In this document: positions 34,549 to 44,800 of the stretch, in pieces | Position numbering within the stretch: position 1 is the first letter of the stretch | Layout of the letters: the number at the start of each line of letters is the position of its first letter | Origin: Tepidimicrobium xylanilyticum | GTDB taxonomy: Bacteria > Bacillota > Clostridia > Tissierellales > Tepidimicrobiaceae | Length of the DNA stretch: 64,000 bases | Assembly: GCF_900106765.1 (NCBI RefSeq) | Contig: NZ_FNNG01000006.1 | Location: 1 to 64,000 of the forward strand | Direction: 5' to 3' | Position numbers and translations under genes: made by a program | Notes under the pieces: generated by a model | What the model saw: only the letters and a program-made list of their open reading frames with translations | Told to the model about the DNA's origin: nothing | Databases searched by the model: none

Positions 34549-35472
34549 CTATTGTTTTTTCATCACATATTCAATATCCATTTTAATCTGATTAATTAAT
34601 TCTTCAACAGTATCAAATTTTACATCATCTCTTATATAATCAATGAAACTTACTTCAATATATTTATCATATAGATTTCCTTCAAAATCTAATATATGAT
34701 TTTCAATTTTCAATTCGTTTCCATCAAATGTTGGATTATATCCAATATTGGTTAAGCTCCTGTATTTCTCGTTGTCTATAATAGTCATAGTTTCATATAC
34801 ACCAATCTTAGGTATTACATAATTATCATCTAACTTTAAATTAGCAGTAGGAAAACCCATACCAGTTCCTCTTTTATCACCTTTTACCACTTTCCCAATA
34901 ATAGAATAGTTTTTTCCAAGATAATGGTTAGCCTTACTAATCAAACCAGATTTTAATAGGTTACGAATCTTAGTACTGCTAACTGGTTCTCCTTCAATGT
35001 AAATTGGTTCTATTATATTAACTATAAACCCCATATCCTTACCTAATTTTTTTAAATATTCACTATCGCCTTTGGCTTTATATCCAAATCTATAATCGAA
35101 TCCTACAGTAATAAGTTTTGAATTTAACTTTTTAACTAAAAACTTCTCAACAAATTCTTCCGGTGATAATTTCATTATACTTTCATCAAAGTAAATACTA
35201 TATATTAAATCGATACCTAGTTTTTTTAATAAATGTATTTTTTTGTAATATGGAGTGATAATTTCTAACTTTAATTTATCTTTATTATTAAGAGTTGTTT
35301 TAGTATGATTTTTAAATAATAACACAGACGATTTTAAATTAATTTCTTTTGCTTTTTTTATGTTATCTTTTAGCAAAAATTCGTGACCAACATGTACACC
35401 ATCAAAATTCCCTAAAGCAACAGCTGTTCCAAATCTTCTTTCCACATATCCATTTAAATCTATAATTTCCAT
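34549..35472 (-). CDS. ribF: Bifunctional riboflavin kinase / FAD synthetase
   Basis: Makes FMN and then FAD. The N-terminal nucleotidyltransferase has ALGNFDGVHVGHEFLL (HxGH) and a degenerate SSTKIRNLL motif. The C-terminal flavokinase has GKVVKGDKRGTGMGFPTANL. 307 aa from the ATG at 35472 with AAGGTGG upstream. It lies 10 nt after truB. Confidence 0.95.
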   Translation of the reverse strand: MEIIDLNGYVERRFGTAVALGNFDGVHVGHEFLLKDNIKKAKEINLKSSVLLFKNHTKTTLNNKDKLKLEIITPYYKKIHLLKKLGIDLIYSIYFDESIMKLSPEEFVEKFLVKKLNSKLITVGFDYRFGYKAKGDSEYLKKLGKDMGFIVNIIEPIYIEGEPVSSTKIRNLLKSGLISKANHYLGKNYSIIGKVVKGDKRGTGMGFPTANLKLDDNYVIPKIGVYETMTIIDNEKYRSLTNIGYNPTFDGNELKIENHILDFEGNLYDKYIEVSFIDYIRDDVKFDTVEELINQIKMDIEYVMKKQ

Positions 35473-35482
35473 AGCTACCACC

Positions 35483-36376
35483 TTATATAAGCACTTTATC
35501 CATTTTTAAATTTACTTTATTATCTATTTTAAATATCCTTCCTATTCCTATAAATTTGCCTTTACAATATACTCTCATAGGTTTATTTAATTGATAAGGC
35601 CTTTCCATTTCCCAACCTAAGGGAATAATATTGCCATTTACTAAGTTGCCATAAAATTTATTTTCCATATCAATAGAATCCAAGTGTATTAAACTCTTAT
35701 CTAATGGACAAATGATCTCCTTTAAATCTCCTTTACTTAAATTCTCTATATATTCAATGCTATAGCTATCCTTAATATCAAAATTACCCACTCTAACTCT
35801 TATTAAGTAAGACATATAGCCATATGTACCCAAAATTTCACCTATATCATTGCATAAAGTCCTTATATAGGTGCCCCTTGAACATCTAACATAGAATATT
35901 ACTTTTTTATTACCTATTATTTGATGTATTTTTAAATCATATATCTTTACTTTTCTAGAAGGACGCTCTACTTCTTTACCTTCTCTTGCCAATTCATATA
36001 ATTTTTTTCCTTCATGTTTTATGGCAGAATACATGGGGGGAACTTGATATATCTCCCCTATAAATCTGTTAAATGCAGAGTATATGTCAGATTCATTGAC
36101 CTCTTTGTTGGAGTAACTTATTACTTTTCCCTCCATGTCTTGAGTGTCGGTAGCCATTCCAAGAGTCAATTCCCCAATATAGTCCTTGTCTAAATCTAAT
36201 AGATATTCGCTAATTCGCGTTCCCTTACCAATACACAAGGGAAGTACCCCAGAAGCATTGGGGTCTAAGGTTCCAGTATGACCAATTTTCTTTATTCCTA
36301 AAACCTTTCTCATCTTTTTAACTACATCATGGGAAGTAATGCCTCTAGGTTTGAATATATTTACTACTCCATTCAT
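35483..36376 (-). CDS. truB: tRNA pseudouridine(55) synthase TruB
   Basis: Forms pseudouridine 55 in tRNA. Conserved N-terminus NIFKPRGITSHDVV, GHTGTLDPNASGVLPLCIG with the catalytic Asp, YSAIKHEGKKLYELAREG, and SRGTYIRTLCNDIG are present. 297 aa from the ATG at 36376, preceded by CAGGTGATTTT; a longer frame exists but lacks a ribosome site. It follows nrnA closely. Confidence 0.95.
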   Translation of the reverse strand: MNGVVNIFKPRGITSHDVVKKMRKVLGIKKIGHTGTLDPNASGVLPLCIGKGTRISEYLLDLDKDYIGELTLGMATDTQDMEGKVISYSNKEVNESDIYSAFNRFIGEIYQVPPMYSAIKHEGKKLYELAREGKEVERPSRKVKIYDLKIHQIIGNKKVIFYVRCSRGTYIRTLCNDIGEILGTYGYMSYLIRVRVGNFDIKDSYSIEYIENLSKGDLKEIICPLDKSLIHLDSIDMENKFYGNLVNGNIIPLGWEMERPYQLNKPMRVYCKGKFIGIGRIFKIDNKVNLKMDKVLI

Positions 36377-36380
36377 AAAA

Positions 36381-37355
36381 TCACCTGAAATTTGATATGA
36401 TTTCATTTAATATTAACTTCTTAGCATCTAATATTTCTTCATAGATAGTACAACCAGCAGCTCTAACATGGCCACCACCATTAAATTTACTACATATCCT
36501 TGAAACATCAATATACCTTTTACTCCTTAAACTAACCTTAATTTCCCTTTGATCCATTTCTTTTAAAAGACAAGCTACTTCAACGGAATCAATACCCTTT
36601 ATGAAGGATATTATCCCTTCAGTATCTTCCATCTTAGCATTATTCTGTTTTAGCATATCTTGGGTTATCATAACTAGCCCTACCTTATCATCTAAGTAGG
36701 TTTCCAAGGAGTTTAGGGAGTCAATGAATAATTTCGTTCTAATCATACTCCTGTTTTGATAGAGATTTATATTAATATAGTCAGCATCAATGCCAGTTTT
36801 TAGTAGCTCTGCAGCTATAAGATGAGTTTTATAGCTAGTATTGCTGTATGTGAAACTACCTGTATCTGTGCTAATGCCAGTATACAAACAAGTCGCAATG
36901 TCTTTATCAATCAAGACTCCCATTTTATTAATAAAATCATAAACTATCTCAGCTGTAGCAGCAGAAGAAGGTGATACGATATTTATGTGCCCAAAATTGT
37001 CATTCGATATATGATGATCGATGTTAATTACTATATTAGCTTTCAAAGCAAATTCCTTTCCTATACCTAGTCGACCCAAATCACTGCAATCCAAGGATAT
37101 CAATAAATCTATAGGTTTATTGATATCCTGCTCTTTAATCATATCTATATTAGGCAGAAACATGAAATCAGAGGGTATATCATCTACTTTAATAATACTT
37201 ACATTTCCTTTTAATCTCTTAATAGCCAAACCCAGAGCTAACAATGACCCAATATTGTCACCATCAGGTTGTACATGTGATACTAGATAGATATTATCGG
37301 ATTTATTTATCCAATCTATGGCTTCCATCATATTTTGATTTATGAGATTACTCAT
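36381..37355 (-). CDS. nrnA: DHH/DHHA1 phosphoesterase NrnA (oligoribonuclease / pAp phosphatase)
   Basis: Degrades short oligoribonucleotides and 3'-phosphoadenosine 5'-phosphate. The DHH core shows VSHVQPDGDNIGSLLAL, LDCSDLGRLG and NIDHHISNDNFG; the DHHA1 domain has the FNGGGHVRAAG motif. 324 aa. The ATG at 37355 has AGAGGAG well placed; it overlaps the end of rbfA by 8 nt. This position between rbfA and truB is common in Clostridia. Confidence 0.93.
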   Translation of the reverse strand: MSNLINQNMMEAIDWINKSDNIYLVSHVQPDGDNIGSLLALGLAIKRLKGNVSIIKVDDIPSDFMFLPNIDMIKEQDINKPIDLLISLDCSDLGRLGIGKEFALKANIVINIDHHISNDNFGHINIVSPSSAATAEIVYDFINKMGVLIDKDIATCLYTGISTDTGSFTYSNTSYKTHLIAAELLKTGIDADYININLYQNRSMIRTKLFIDSLNSLETYLDDKVGLVMITQDMLKQNNAKMEDTEGIISFIKGIDSVEVACLLKEMDQREIKVSLRSKRYIDVSRICSKFNGGGHVRAAGCTIYEEILDAKKLILNEIISNFR

Positions 37356-37725
37356 TCTCATCTCCTCTTCTAATTCTATTTTCCTTACTTACCTCATCAA
37401 TTAATTTTGAAATATAAAGGCCTTGTTCTATCGATTCATCTAGATGAAAGTTGATTTCTGGAACATGTCTTAAATCTATCCTTCTTCCCATCTCTTTTCT
37501 GATGAAACCTTTTGCATTATTAAGCCCTGTTATAGTATCATTTTTAGCTTCTTTATCACCAAGAACACTGACATAAATATTTGCATAACTCAAATCGTTA
37601 GTCACCTTTACATCGACTATACTAGTCATAGGATTAACTCTTGGGTCCTTTATTTCTCTAGATATTAGCTCTGAAACAACCTTTTTAATTTCTTCTGAAA
37701 TTCTATTCAATCTTTTAGGATTCAT
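37348..37725 (-). CDS. rbfA: 30S ribosome-binding factor RbfA
   Basis: A 125-aa KH-like cold-shock and 30S maturation factor. Motifs: RISEEIKKVVSELISREIKDPRV, DLSYANIYVSVLGD, GFIRKEMGRRIDLRHVPEI and FHLDESIEQG. ATG with AGGTGTGATCTC. Overlaps nrnA. Confidence 0.95.
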   Translation of the reverse strand: MNPKRLNRISEEIKKVVSELISREIKDPRVNPMTSIVDVKVTNDLSYANIYVSVLGDKEAKNDTITGLNNAKGFIRKEMGRRIDLRHVPEINFHLDESIEQGLYISKLIDEVSKENRIRRGDENE

Positions 37726-37738
37726 GAGATCACACCTC

Positions 37739-39772
37739 TTATCTTTCCACTTCTTTCATTATATAGGCTTCTAAAATGTCACCTTCTTTTATATCATTGT
37801 AATTTTCTAATCCTAAGCCACCCTCATAACCTGAGCTTATCTCCCTAACGTCGTCTTTAAATCGTTTTAAAGATGAAACTTTTCCTTCATAAACTACTAC
37901 ATCATTTCTCAATAGACGAATGCTGCTACTTCTTGTAATTTTGCCTTGCTGTACGTAGATTCCTGCTACATTCCCTACATTTGGCACCTTAAATACTGCT
38001 CTTATTTCAGCTCTGCCTATAACTTCCTCTTCGTACTGAGGCTCTAACATCCCTTTAATAGCCGATTTTATGTCCTCTATTGCATCGTAAATAACTCTAT
38101 ATGTTCTTACATCTACCTTCTCTCTTTTTGCTATATCTAGAGCATTCAATGTGGGTCTAACGTTAAATCCAATGATAATAGCATTTGATGCTGAAGCTAA
38201 CATTATATCGCTTTCAGTAATACCTCCAACCCCTCCATGAATTATATTGATCTTTACCTCATCAGTTTCCAATTTTTCTAATGATTGTCTTATAGCATCT
38301 ATTGTTCCTCTAACATCAGTTTTTATAATTATATTTAAATCTTTTATTTCTCCTAATTGAATTCTTTCAAACAGGTCATCTAAAGATACCTTTTGTGAAG
38401 ACTTCAGTTGTTCTTCCCGTGCAAGCTCTTTGTTTCTTTCAGCATATTCTTTAACAGTTTTCTCATCATCAGCTGCATATAACAAGTCACCAGATAAAGG
38501 CACTTCCGATAATCCCAATATGGCAACTGGCATGGATGGACCTGCTTTTTTAACCCTCTTTCCTTTATCATCAAACATTGCTCTAACTCTTCCATATGCA
38601 CTTCCAGATACCACCATATCCCCTACTTTTAATGTACCCTTTTGCACTAATACTGTTGCAACTGGACCCCTTCCCTTATCTAACTGGGCTTCAATAACAG
38701 TCCCTACAGCATTTCTATTTGGATTGGCTTTTAATTCCTGCATTTCTGCTACTAAAAGAATCATCTCAAGTAATTCATCTATACCCTCTTTTTTCAATGC
38801 TGAAACGGGTACACAAATTGTATCTCCTCCCCACTCTTCTGGAACCAATCCATGCTCTACCAATTCTTGTTTAATTCTATCCACGTTAGCTGTAGGTTTA
38901 TCAATTTTGTTAACCGCTACTATTATAGGTACATTCGCAGCTTTAGCATGGTTTATAGCTTCTACTGTTTGAGGCATTACTCCATCATCAGCTGCTACGA
39001 CTAAAATTGCTATATCTGTAACTTGTGCACCTCTAGCTCTCATAGAAGTGAAAGCTTCATGCCCTGGTGTATCCAAAAAAACAATTTTATTACCATCTAT
39101 ATTTACCGTTGAAGCCCCTATATGTTGTGTTATCCCACCTGCTTCTTGTGAAGTTACTGAAGTCTTTCTAATTGCATCTAATAACGAAGTTTTGCCATGG
39201 TCTACATGTCCCATAACTGTAACTACAGGTGGTCTTGGTTTTAAATCCTCTGGATCATCTTCAAAATCTAAACGGAACTCCTCTACCATACTCGTTTCAT
39301 CTTCTATATTGCTCTTAACAATTTTAAATCCAAACTCGTCTCCAACAATACTAGCAGTATCAAAATCGATGGATTGGTTCTGGTTTGCCATAACACCTAA
39401 TCCAATCAACTTGCTAATTACCTGGGTAACACTTAATCCCATTTTGTCTGCCAAATCCTTTACTATAATCGTATCATCTATTTCTATAATTTCCTCTTTC
39501 TCTTCTTTCTCTTTTTGTGGTATTACTTCAGCTTTTTTACCCTTATTTTCTTTATTCACTTTTTTCTTACTCTTTTTCTTGCTTGGTTTACTGTCTTTGA
39601 CTTTTGATTCCTTTTCCTCTTCAAAAAGCTCTTTTATCATCTCTGCTTCTTCATTTTCTATTGAACTCATATGGCTGCTAATATTAATATCTAAATCTTT
39701 TAGCTTTTGCATTAAATCTTTACTAGTCATTCCAAGTTCCTTTGCCAATTCATAAACTCTTATCTTAACCAA
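37739..39772 (-). CDS. infB: Translation initiation factor IF-2
   Basis: GTPase that brings initiator tRNA to the 30S subunit. N-terminal IF2N helices ([19 protein letters not shown]), a Lys/Glu-rich linker ([19 protein letters not shown]), a second IF2N, then the G domain with [17 protein letters not shown] and NKIDKP, and C-terminal domains. 677 aa from TTG at 39772, placed by GGGGGTG six nt upstream; an ATG five codons earlier overlaps that site. The usual L7Ae-like ylxQ gene upstream is absent. Confidence 0.95.
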   Translation of the reverse strand: MVKIRVYELAKELGMTSKDLMQKLKDLDINISSHMSSIENEEAEMIKELFEEEKESKVKDSKPSKKKSKKKVNKENKGKKAEVIPQKEKEEKEEIIEIDDTIIVKDLADKMGLSVTQVISKLIGLGVMANQNQSIDFDTASIVGDEFGFKIVKSNIEDETSMVEEFRLDFEDDPEDLKPRPPVVTVMGHVDHGKTSLLDAIRKTSVTSQEAGGITQHIGASTVNIDGNKIVFLDTPGHEAFTSMRARGAQVTDIAILVVAADDGVMPQTVEAINHAKAANVPIIVAVNKIDKPTANVDRIKQELVEHGLVPEEWGGDTICVPVSALKKEGIDELLEMILLVAEMQELKANPNRNAVGTVIEAQLDKGRGPVATVLVQKGTLKVGDMVVSGSAYGRVRAMFDDKGKRVKKAGPSMPVAILGLSEVPLSGDLLYAADDEKTVKEYAERNKELAREEQLKSSQKVSLDDLFERIQLGEIKDLNIIIKTDVRGTIDAIRQSLEKLETDEVKINIIHGGVGGITESDIMLASASNAIIIGFNVRPTLNALDIAKREKVDVRTYRVIYDAIEDIKSAIKGMLEPQYEEEVIGRAEIRAVFKVPNVGNVAGIYVQQGKITRSSSIRLLRNDVVVYEGKVSSLKRFKDDVREISSGYEGGLGLENYNDIKEGDILEAYIMKEVER

Positions 39773-39813
39773 ACTATGCACCCCCATTTATTATAGGTGA
39801 TAATCTATAACCA

Positions 39814-40095
39814 TTATTTATCAGCTTCTGACGCTTCTTCTATTACTTCCATTATTTTAGAATAAACATCTTCGGGTATTGTTATTTCTAAAGCTCTATC
39901 CAATTTCTTACCTTTTTTGGATTTACTTAAACAATCCACATTATAACAAATATAAGCACCTCTGCCATTCATCCTACCAGTTAAATCTACATCCACAACT
40001 CCTTCTTTATTCTTTACAATCCTAATCATTTCTCTTTTTGGCTTATTTTCATTACAAGCAACGCATTTCCTCAATGGTATTTTTTTCTTTCTCAA
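39814..40095 (-). CDS. ylxR: YlxR family RNA-binding/nucleoid protein
   Basis: A 93-aa DUF448 protein. Signature PLRKCVACNENKPKREMIRIV and GRMNGRGAYICYNVDCL are clear. Members bind RNA or the nucleoid and affect RNase P or transcription in some bacteria. TTG start with GGGGTGGTAAT. It lies between nusA and infB as usual. Confidence 0.92.
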   Translation of the reverse strand: MRKKKIPLRKCVACNENKPKREMIRIVKNKEGVVDVDLTGRMNGRGAYICYNVDCLSKSKKGKKLDRALEITIPEDVYSKIMEVIEEASEADK

Positions 40096-40112
40096 ATTAC
40101 CACCCCTTTATA

Positions 40113-41162
40113 TCAAGATCTCGTTTCTTCATTATATTGACTTTCACTTTTAATGTCTATTTTCCAATTAGTAAGCTTAGCAGCCAATCTAGCATTTTGT
40201 CCTTCTTTGCCAATAGCCAAGGATAGCTGATAGTCTGGAACTACAATCAATGCAGATTTCTCTCTTTCATTGATTTCTACTTTTAGGACTTTAGAGGGAC
40301 TTAAGCTATTAGCAATAAATTCCTCAATATTTTTACTCCAAACTATAATATCTATTTTCTCACCGTTTAATTCTTCAACTATTGCTTTAACCCTGCTACC
40401 TTTAAACCCAACACATGCCCCTACAGGGTCTACATTAGGGTCTTTTGAGTAGACCGCTATTTTAGTCCTTGAACCTGCTTCTCTTGATATGGCGTATATC
40501 TCTACGATGCCTTCGTGGATTTCAGGGACTTCCAACTCAAAAAGTCTTTTTACCAATCCAGGATGGGACCTAGAAAGTATTATTTGTGGTCCTTTAGTAG
40601 TCTTCTTAACTTCTAGTATATATAATTTTAGCCTATCCCCTTGATTGTACACTTCTCCCTCAATTTGTTCTGTGGGAAGTAGTACCCCTTCAGTCCTTCC
40701 TAAATCGATATATACGTTATTCTTACTGATTCTCTGTACCATCCCAGTTATTATTTCATTTTCTCTATTTATAAATTCTTCATATATAACATCTCTTTCC
40801 GCATCCTTAATTCTTTGTATTACTACCTGTTTTGCAGTCTGAGCAGCAATCCTTCCAAAATTTCTTGGGGTCACTTCTATTTTAACCACATCGCCAATCT
40901 GATATTTTTCATTAATTGCCTTAGCATCTTCTAAGCTAATCTCCAATGTTTCATTTTCCAATTCTTCAACTACTGTTTTTTTAGCAAATACCTTAACTTC
41001 TCCAGTATTCCTATCAATTGTCACTTCAACATTTTGAGATGATCCAAAGTTCTTCTTATAACTTGATATAAGAGCAGACTCTAAAGCATCAAAAATGATG
41101 TCTTTGGAGATCCCTTTTTCCTTTTCAATCTCCACAAGGGCATCAATAAACTCTGCATTCAT
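40113..41162 (-). CDS. nusA: Transcription termination/antitermination factor NusA
   Basis: Binds RNA polymerase and modulates pausing, termination and antitermination. N-terminal polymerase-binding domain (residues ~1-125), S1 domain (IITGMVQRISKNNVYIDLGR), and two KH domains (VGACVGFKGSRVKAIVEEL and LAIGKEGQNARLAAKLTNWKI). At 349 aa it lacks C-terminal acidic repeats, as in other Firmicutes. Strong ribosome site GGGAGG. 14 nt after rimP. Confidence 0.96.
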   Translation of the reverse strand: MNAEFIDALVEIEKEKGISKDIIFDALESALISSYKKNFGSSQNVEVTIDRNTGEVKVFAKKTVVEELENETLEISLEDAKAINEKYQIGDVVKIEVTPRNFGRIAAQTAKQVVIQRIKDAERDVIYEEFINRENEIITGMVQRISKNNVYIDLGRTEGVLLPTEQIEGEVYNQGDRLKLYILEVKKTTKGPQIILSRSHPGLVKRLFELEVPEIHEGIVEIYAISREAGSRTKIAVYSKDPNVDPVGACVGFKGSRVKAIVEELNGEKIDIIVWSKNIEEFIANSLSPSKVLKVEINEREKSALIVVPDYQLSLAIGKEGQNARLAAKLTNWKIDIKSESQYNEETRS

Positions 41163-41176
41163 TAATTAAACCTCCC

Positions 41177-41641
41177 TTAAAATTCAACAGTCAATTTTAT
41201 ATTTGAAATAGCTTCTCTTTCAATATTTCTTTCAATTCCATTTTCCTCTTCTATTGTTATATGAGTTTCAGTATAACCTAATAATATACCGTAGAACTTT
41301 TTCCTCCCATCAATGTTTTTATAGAGACTTATCTCTACATTCCTACCAATATTGCGCTTTAAGTCTTTGTCAGTTTTTAATGGTCTATCTAGGCCTGGGG
41401 AAGAAACTTCCAAATAGTAGCTGCTCTCAATAGGATCTATTTCATCCAATTTATCACTAATCACTTCGCTTACCTTCTGACAGTCATCAATACTTATACC
41501 CTCGGGTTTTCCTATGTAAAACCTCAAAAAGTTTCTACCATTTTCTTTTACATATTCTAAATCTACCAAATCGTATCCTAATTCTTCAATAATGGGTTCA
41601 CAGTGTTCTCTGACAGTTTTTATAATGTTTTTTCTGCTCAT
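41177..41641 (-). CDS. rimP: Ribosome maturation factor RimP
   Basis: A 154-aa 30S assembly factor. Motifs: GYDLVDLEYVKENGRNFLRFYI, GISIDDCQKVSEVISDKLD and YYLEVSSPGLDRPL. It opens the rimP-nusA-ylxR-infB-rbfA operon. The promoter at 41791-41818 is followed by two hairpins before the gene, suggesting regulated read-through. Confidence 0.95.
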   Translation of the reverse strand: MSRKNIIKTVREHCEPIIEELGYDLVDLEYVKENGRNFLRFYIGKPEGISIDDCQKVSEVISDKLDEIDPIESSYYLEVSSPGLDRPLKTDKDLKRNIGRNVEISLYKNIDGRKKFYGILLGYTETHITIEEENGIERNIEREAISNIKLTVEF

Positions 41642-41725
41642 ATTCTCACCTCCACAAAATCATTCCTATTTTTTGTAATACCAAAATAAATATACTATCG
41701 TTCTCTATTAGAAATTAAACAAATA

Positions 41726-41745
41726 AGAGTGGGTCAGCCCACTCT
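41726..41745 (-). terminator. polC terminator / possible rimP leader attenuator
   Basis: Perfect 8-bp stem AGAGTGGG / CCCACTCT with a 4-nt loop, followed by TATTTGTTTAATTT on the minus strand. It lies downstream of the putative rimP promoter, so it may act as an attenuator as well as ending polC. Confidence 0.7.
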
Positions 41746-41790
41746 ATTAGCAATCAAAGTCATTATTGTCTTCTGATATTGGTCAATAAT

Positions 41791-41818
41791 ATTATAACAT
41801 AATATGAAATAAAATCAA
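41791..41818 (-). promoter_or_regulatory. Putative rimP-nusA operon promoter
   Basis: TTGATT (41813-41818, overlapping the polC stop) and TATAAT (41791-41796) with a 16-bp spacer on the minus strand. Confidence 0.5.
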
Positions 41819-44800
41819 ATATTAAAAAGGCTAATTTGGTTGCTTTCAGGCAAATTATTTAAACAACCATGAGCTTTAAGGGCTTCCACAACTGTCTTGC
41901 TTACCTTAGTTCTAGAAACTAAGTCTTCTATAGACATAAATTCTCCATTTTCTCTTTCCTTTACAATGCTCTTTGCTGCAGTATCTCCAATTCCTTCTAA
42001 ACTTACTAGAGGAGGAATTATTCCTTTTTCTCCTATTAAAAAACGATTGCTATGTGATTTATATAGATCTACATTTTCAAAATTATAACCTCTCGCATAC
42101 ATTTCTTGAACTACTTCTAAAACGGTAAGTAAATTCTTTTCCTTAGCTGTCATTTGATTAGATAAACTATCCAATTCTCTGATTTTTTCAGCCACTGCTT
42201 CCTTGCCTTTTAATACTAGTTCTGCATCAAAATCTTGCGCTTTAGTCGTAAAATAGGTAGCATAAAAAGCTTCGGGATAGTGAACTTTAAAATAAGCTAT
42301 TCTAAAAGACATCATTACATAAGCCACAGCATGAGCTTTAGGAAACATATATTTGATCTTATTACAGGATTCAATATACCATTCTGGGATATTAAAACTC
42401 CTCATATATTCTACATCTTCTGGAGTTAAACCTTTACCTTTTCTTACATTCTCCATTATTTTGAAAGCCCTCTTTTTATCTAAGCCAGAATAGATTAAAT
42501 AAAGCATAATATCGTCTCTAGTAGAAATTACTTCCTTTAAAGTAGCAATGCCACTTCTAACTAAATCCTGAGCATTATTTAACCAAACATCGGTTCCATG
42601 AGATAAGCCGCTTATTCTAACAAGTTCAGCAAACGTAGTAGGCCTTGTATCAATTAACATCTGCCTGACAAACTTAGTACCAAATTCAGGAATCCCCAAG
42701 GTTCCAACTTCTAATTTAACACTTTCATCTTTAATATTTAAAGGTTTTGAACTAGTGAAAAGTTCCATAGTCAATCTATCATCTAAAGGAATTTTCCTTG
42801 GATTAACTCCAGTTATCTCTTCTAACATCCTTATTATAGTAGGAACATCATGTCCAAGAATATCCAATTTAAGTATCCTACCGCTTATAGAATGATAGTC
42901 GAAATGGGTTGTTATTACTCCAGAGTTTTTATCATCAGCTGGATATTGTATAGGAGTAAAATCATAAATTTCTTTATTCCTTGGTACTATCATTACCCCG
43001 CCAGGATGTTGACCCGATGTACGCTTCACTCCAGTACAGCCTTGTACTAATCTATTTATTTCAGCAGGATGGACATTTGATCCTTTTTCTTCAAAGTATT
43101 TTTTTACAAAACCATATGCTGTTTTATCTGCAATAGTGCCAATAGTTCCTGCTCTAAAAACATAACCTTCACCAAATAGCTCTTCTGTATATTTATGAGC
43201 AGTGGCTTGATATTCTCCAGCAAAGTTTAAATCTATATCTGGCTCTTTATCTCCCTCAAAGCCTAAAAAGACCTCAAAGGGAATATCGTGCCCATCCTTA
43301 AACAATTTAGTACCACATACAGGACAATCCTTATCAGGTAAATCAACTCCCGAACCTACTGAACCATCTTCTATAAATTCGCTATATTTACAATTAGGAC
43401 ATACATAATGGGGTACCAATGGATTAACTTCAGTAATTCCACTCATGGTAGCAACAAAAGAAGAACCTACTGAACCTCTTGAACCTACTAGGTAACCATC
43501 TTCCAAGGATTTCCATACCAATTTTTGTGCTATAATATACATAACTGCATATCCATTGGATATTATGGAATTTAACTCCCTATCTAATCGATCCCTAACT
43601 ATCTTTGGCAATGGGTTACCATAGATTTCTATAGCCCTTTTATAGGTTATCCTTCTTAATTCCTCATCACTTCCTTCTATTACAGGAGGAAAAGTGCCTT
43701 TAGGAATGGGGTCTATTTCATCTATCATATCAGCAATTAAATTTGGGTTTTTAACAACTACTTCCTTGGCTTTTTCACTGCCTAAATATTCGAACTCCTT
43801 TAACATTTCATCAGTAGTTTTTAAATATAAAGGAGGTTGAAAGTCTGCATCATCGTACCCTTGTCCATGCATTAAAATTCTTCGGAAAACTTCATCCTCC
43901 GGGTCTAAAAAATGCACATCTCCCGTAGCTACTACAGGCTTATTATATTTTTCCCCTAATTCTACAATTTTTTTATTTATACTAATTAACTCTTCTACTC
44001 CTTTCACAAGACCATTTCTAACTAAATGCATATTATTACCAATGGGTTGAATTTCTAAGTAATCGTAAAAATCAACTATCTCTTTTAACTCATTTGTGTC
44101 TTTATTATTAATGATGGCTCTATACAGTTCACCCGCTTCACATGCACTTCCTAAAATTAACCCTTCCCTATAGGTTTTGAGTAAAAATTTAGGTATTCTC
44201 GGTCTCCTATAAAAATAATTTAAATGGGATTCAGATATTAACTTGTATAAATTCTTTAAGCCAGTTAGATTCTTAACCAATATGATAATATGAAAGGATT
44301 CATTTTTTGAAATATTCTTGCCCTCTACTAGCCTGTTGATCGCATCAAATCCATTAATCCCACTACTTTTTAAAATCTCCATACATTTGATAAATATCTC
44401 TGCAGTAGCTTTTGCATCATCTACTGCCCTATGATGATTTAATAAGCTTACATTTAAATGTTTAGCTACTAAATTAAGTTTATGACTTTTAAGCTCAGGA
44501 AATAATGCCCTTGACAATTCCAATGTATCAAAAATGGGGTTATCAAAAGTTAAGTTTAATCTTGCACACTGTTCTTTAATAAAGGAAACATCGAAGGAAG
44601 CATTATGAGCAACCAAGACTGAATTCTCAATAAAAGCATAAAATCTAGGCAATACCTCTTTTATGGTAGGTTTATCCTTTACCATTTCATCAGTAATCCC
44701 AGTTAGATTTGTAATTTTACTGGGAATAGGTACTTCAGGATTTATCAGCTGACTAAATCGATCAACTATCTGCCCATTTTTAATTTTAACGGCACCTATT

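Noticed and set aside
39048-39755. Long plus-strand ORF (235 aa) opposite infB
   Set aside because: It is antisense to highly conserved IF-2 domains, rich in Ser/Leu/Ile/Phe as expected for the reverse of Lys/Glu-rich coding, and lacks a ribosome site.
43488-43512. GAAC-rich repeats in polC resembling LexA boxes
   Set aside because: They are direct GAAC repeats inside coding sequence, not GAACN4GTTC palindromes, and are not near a promoter.
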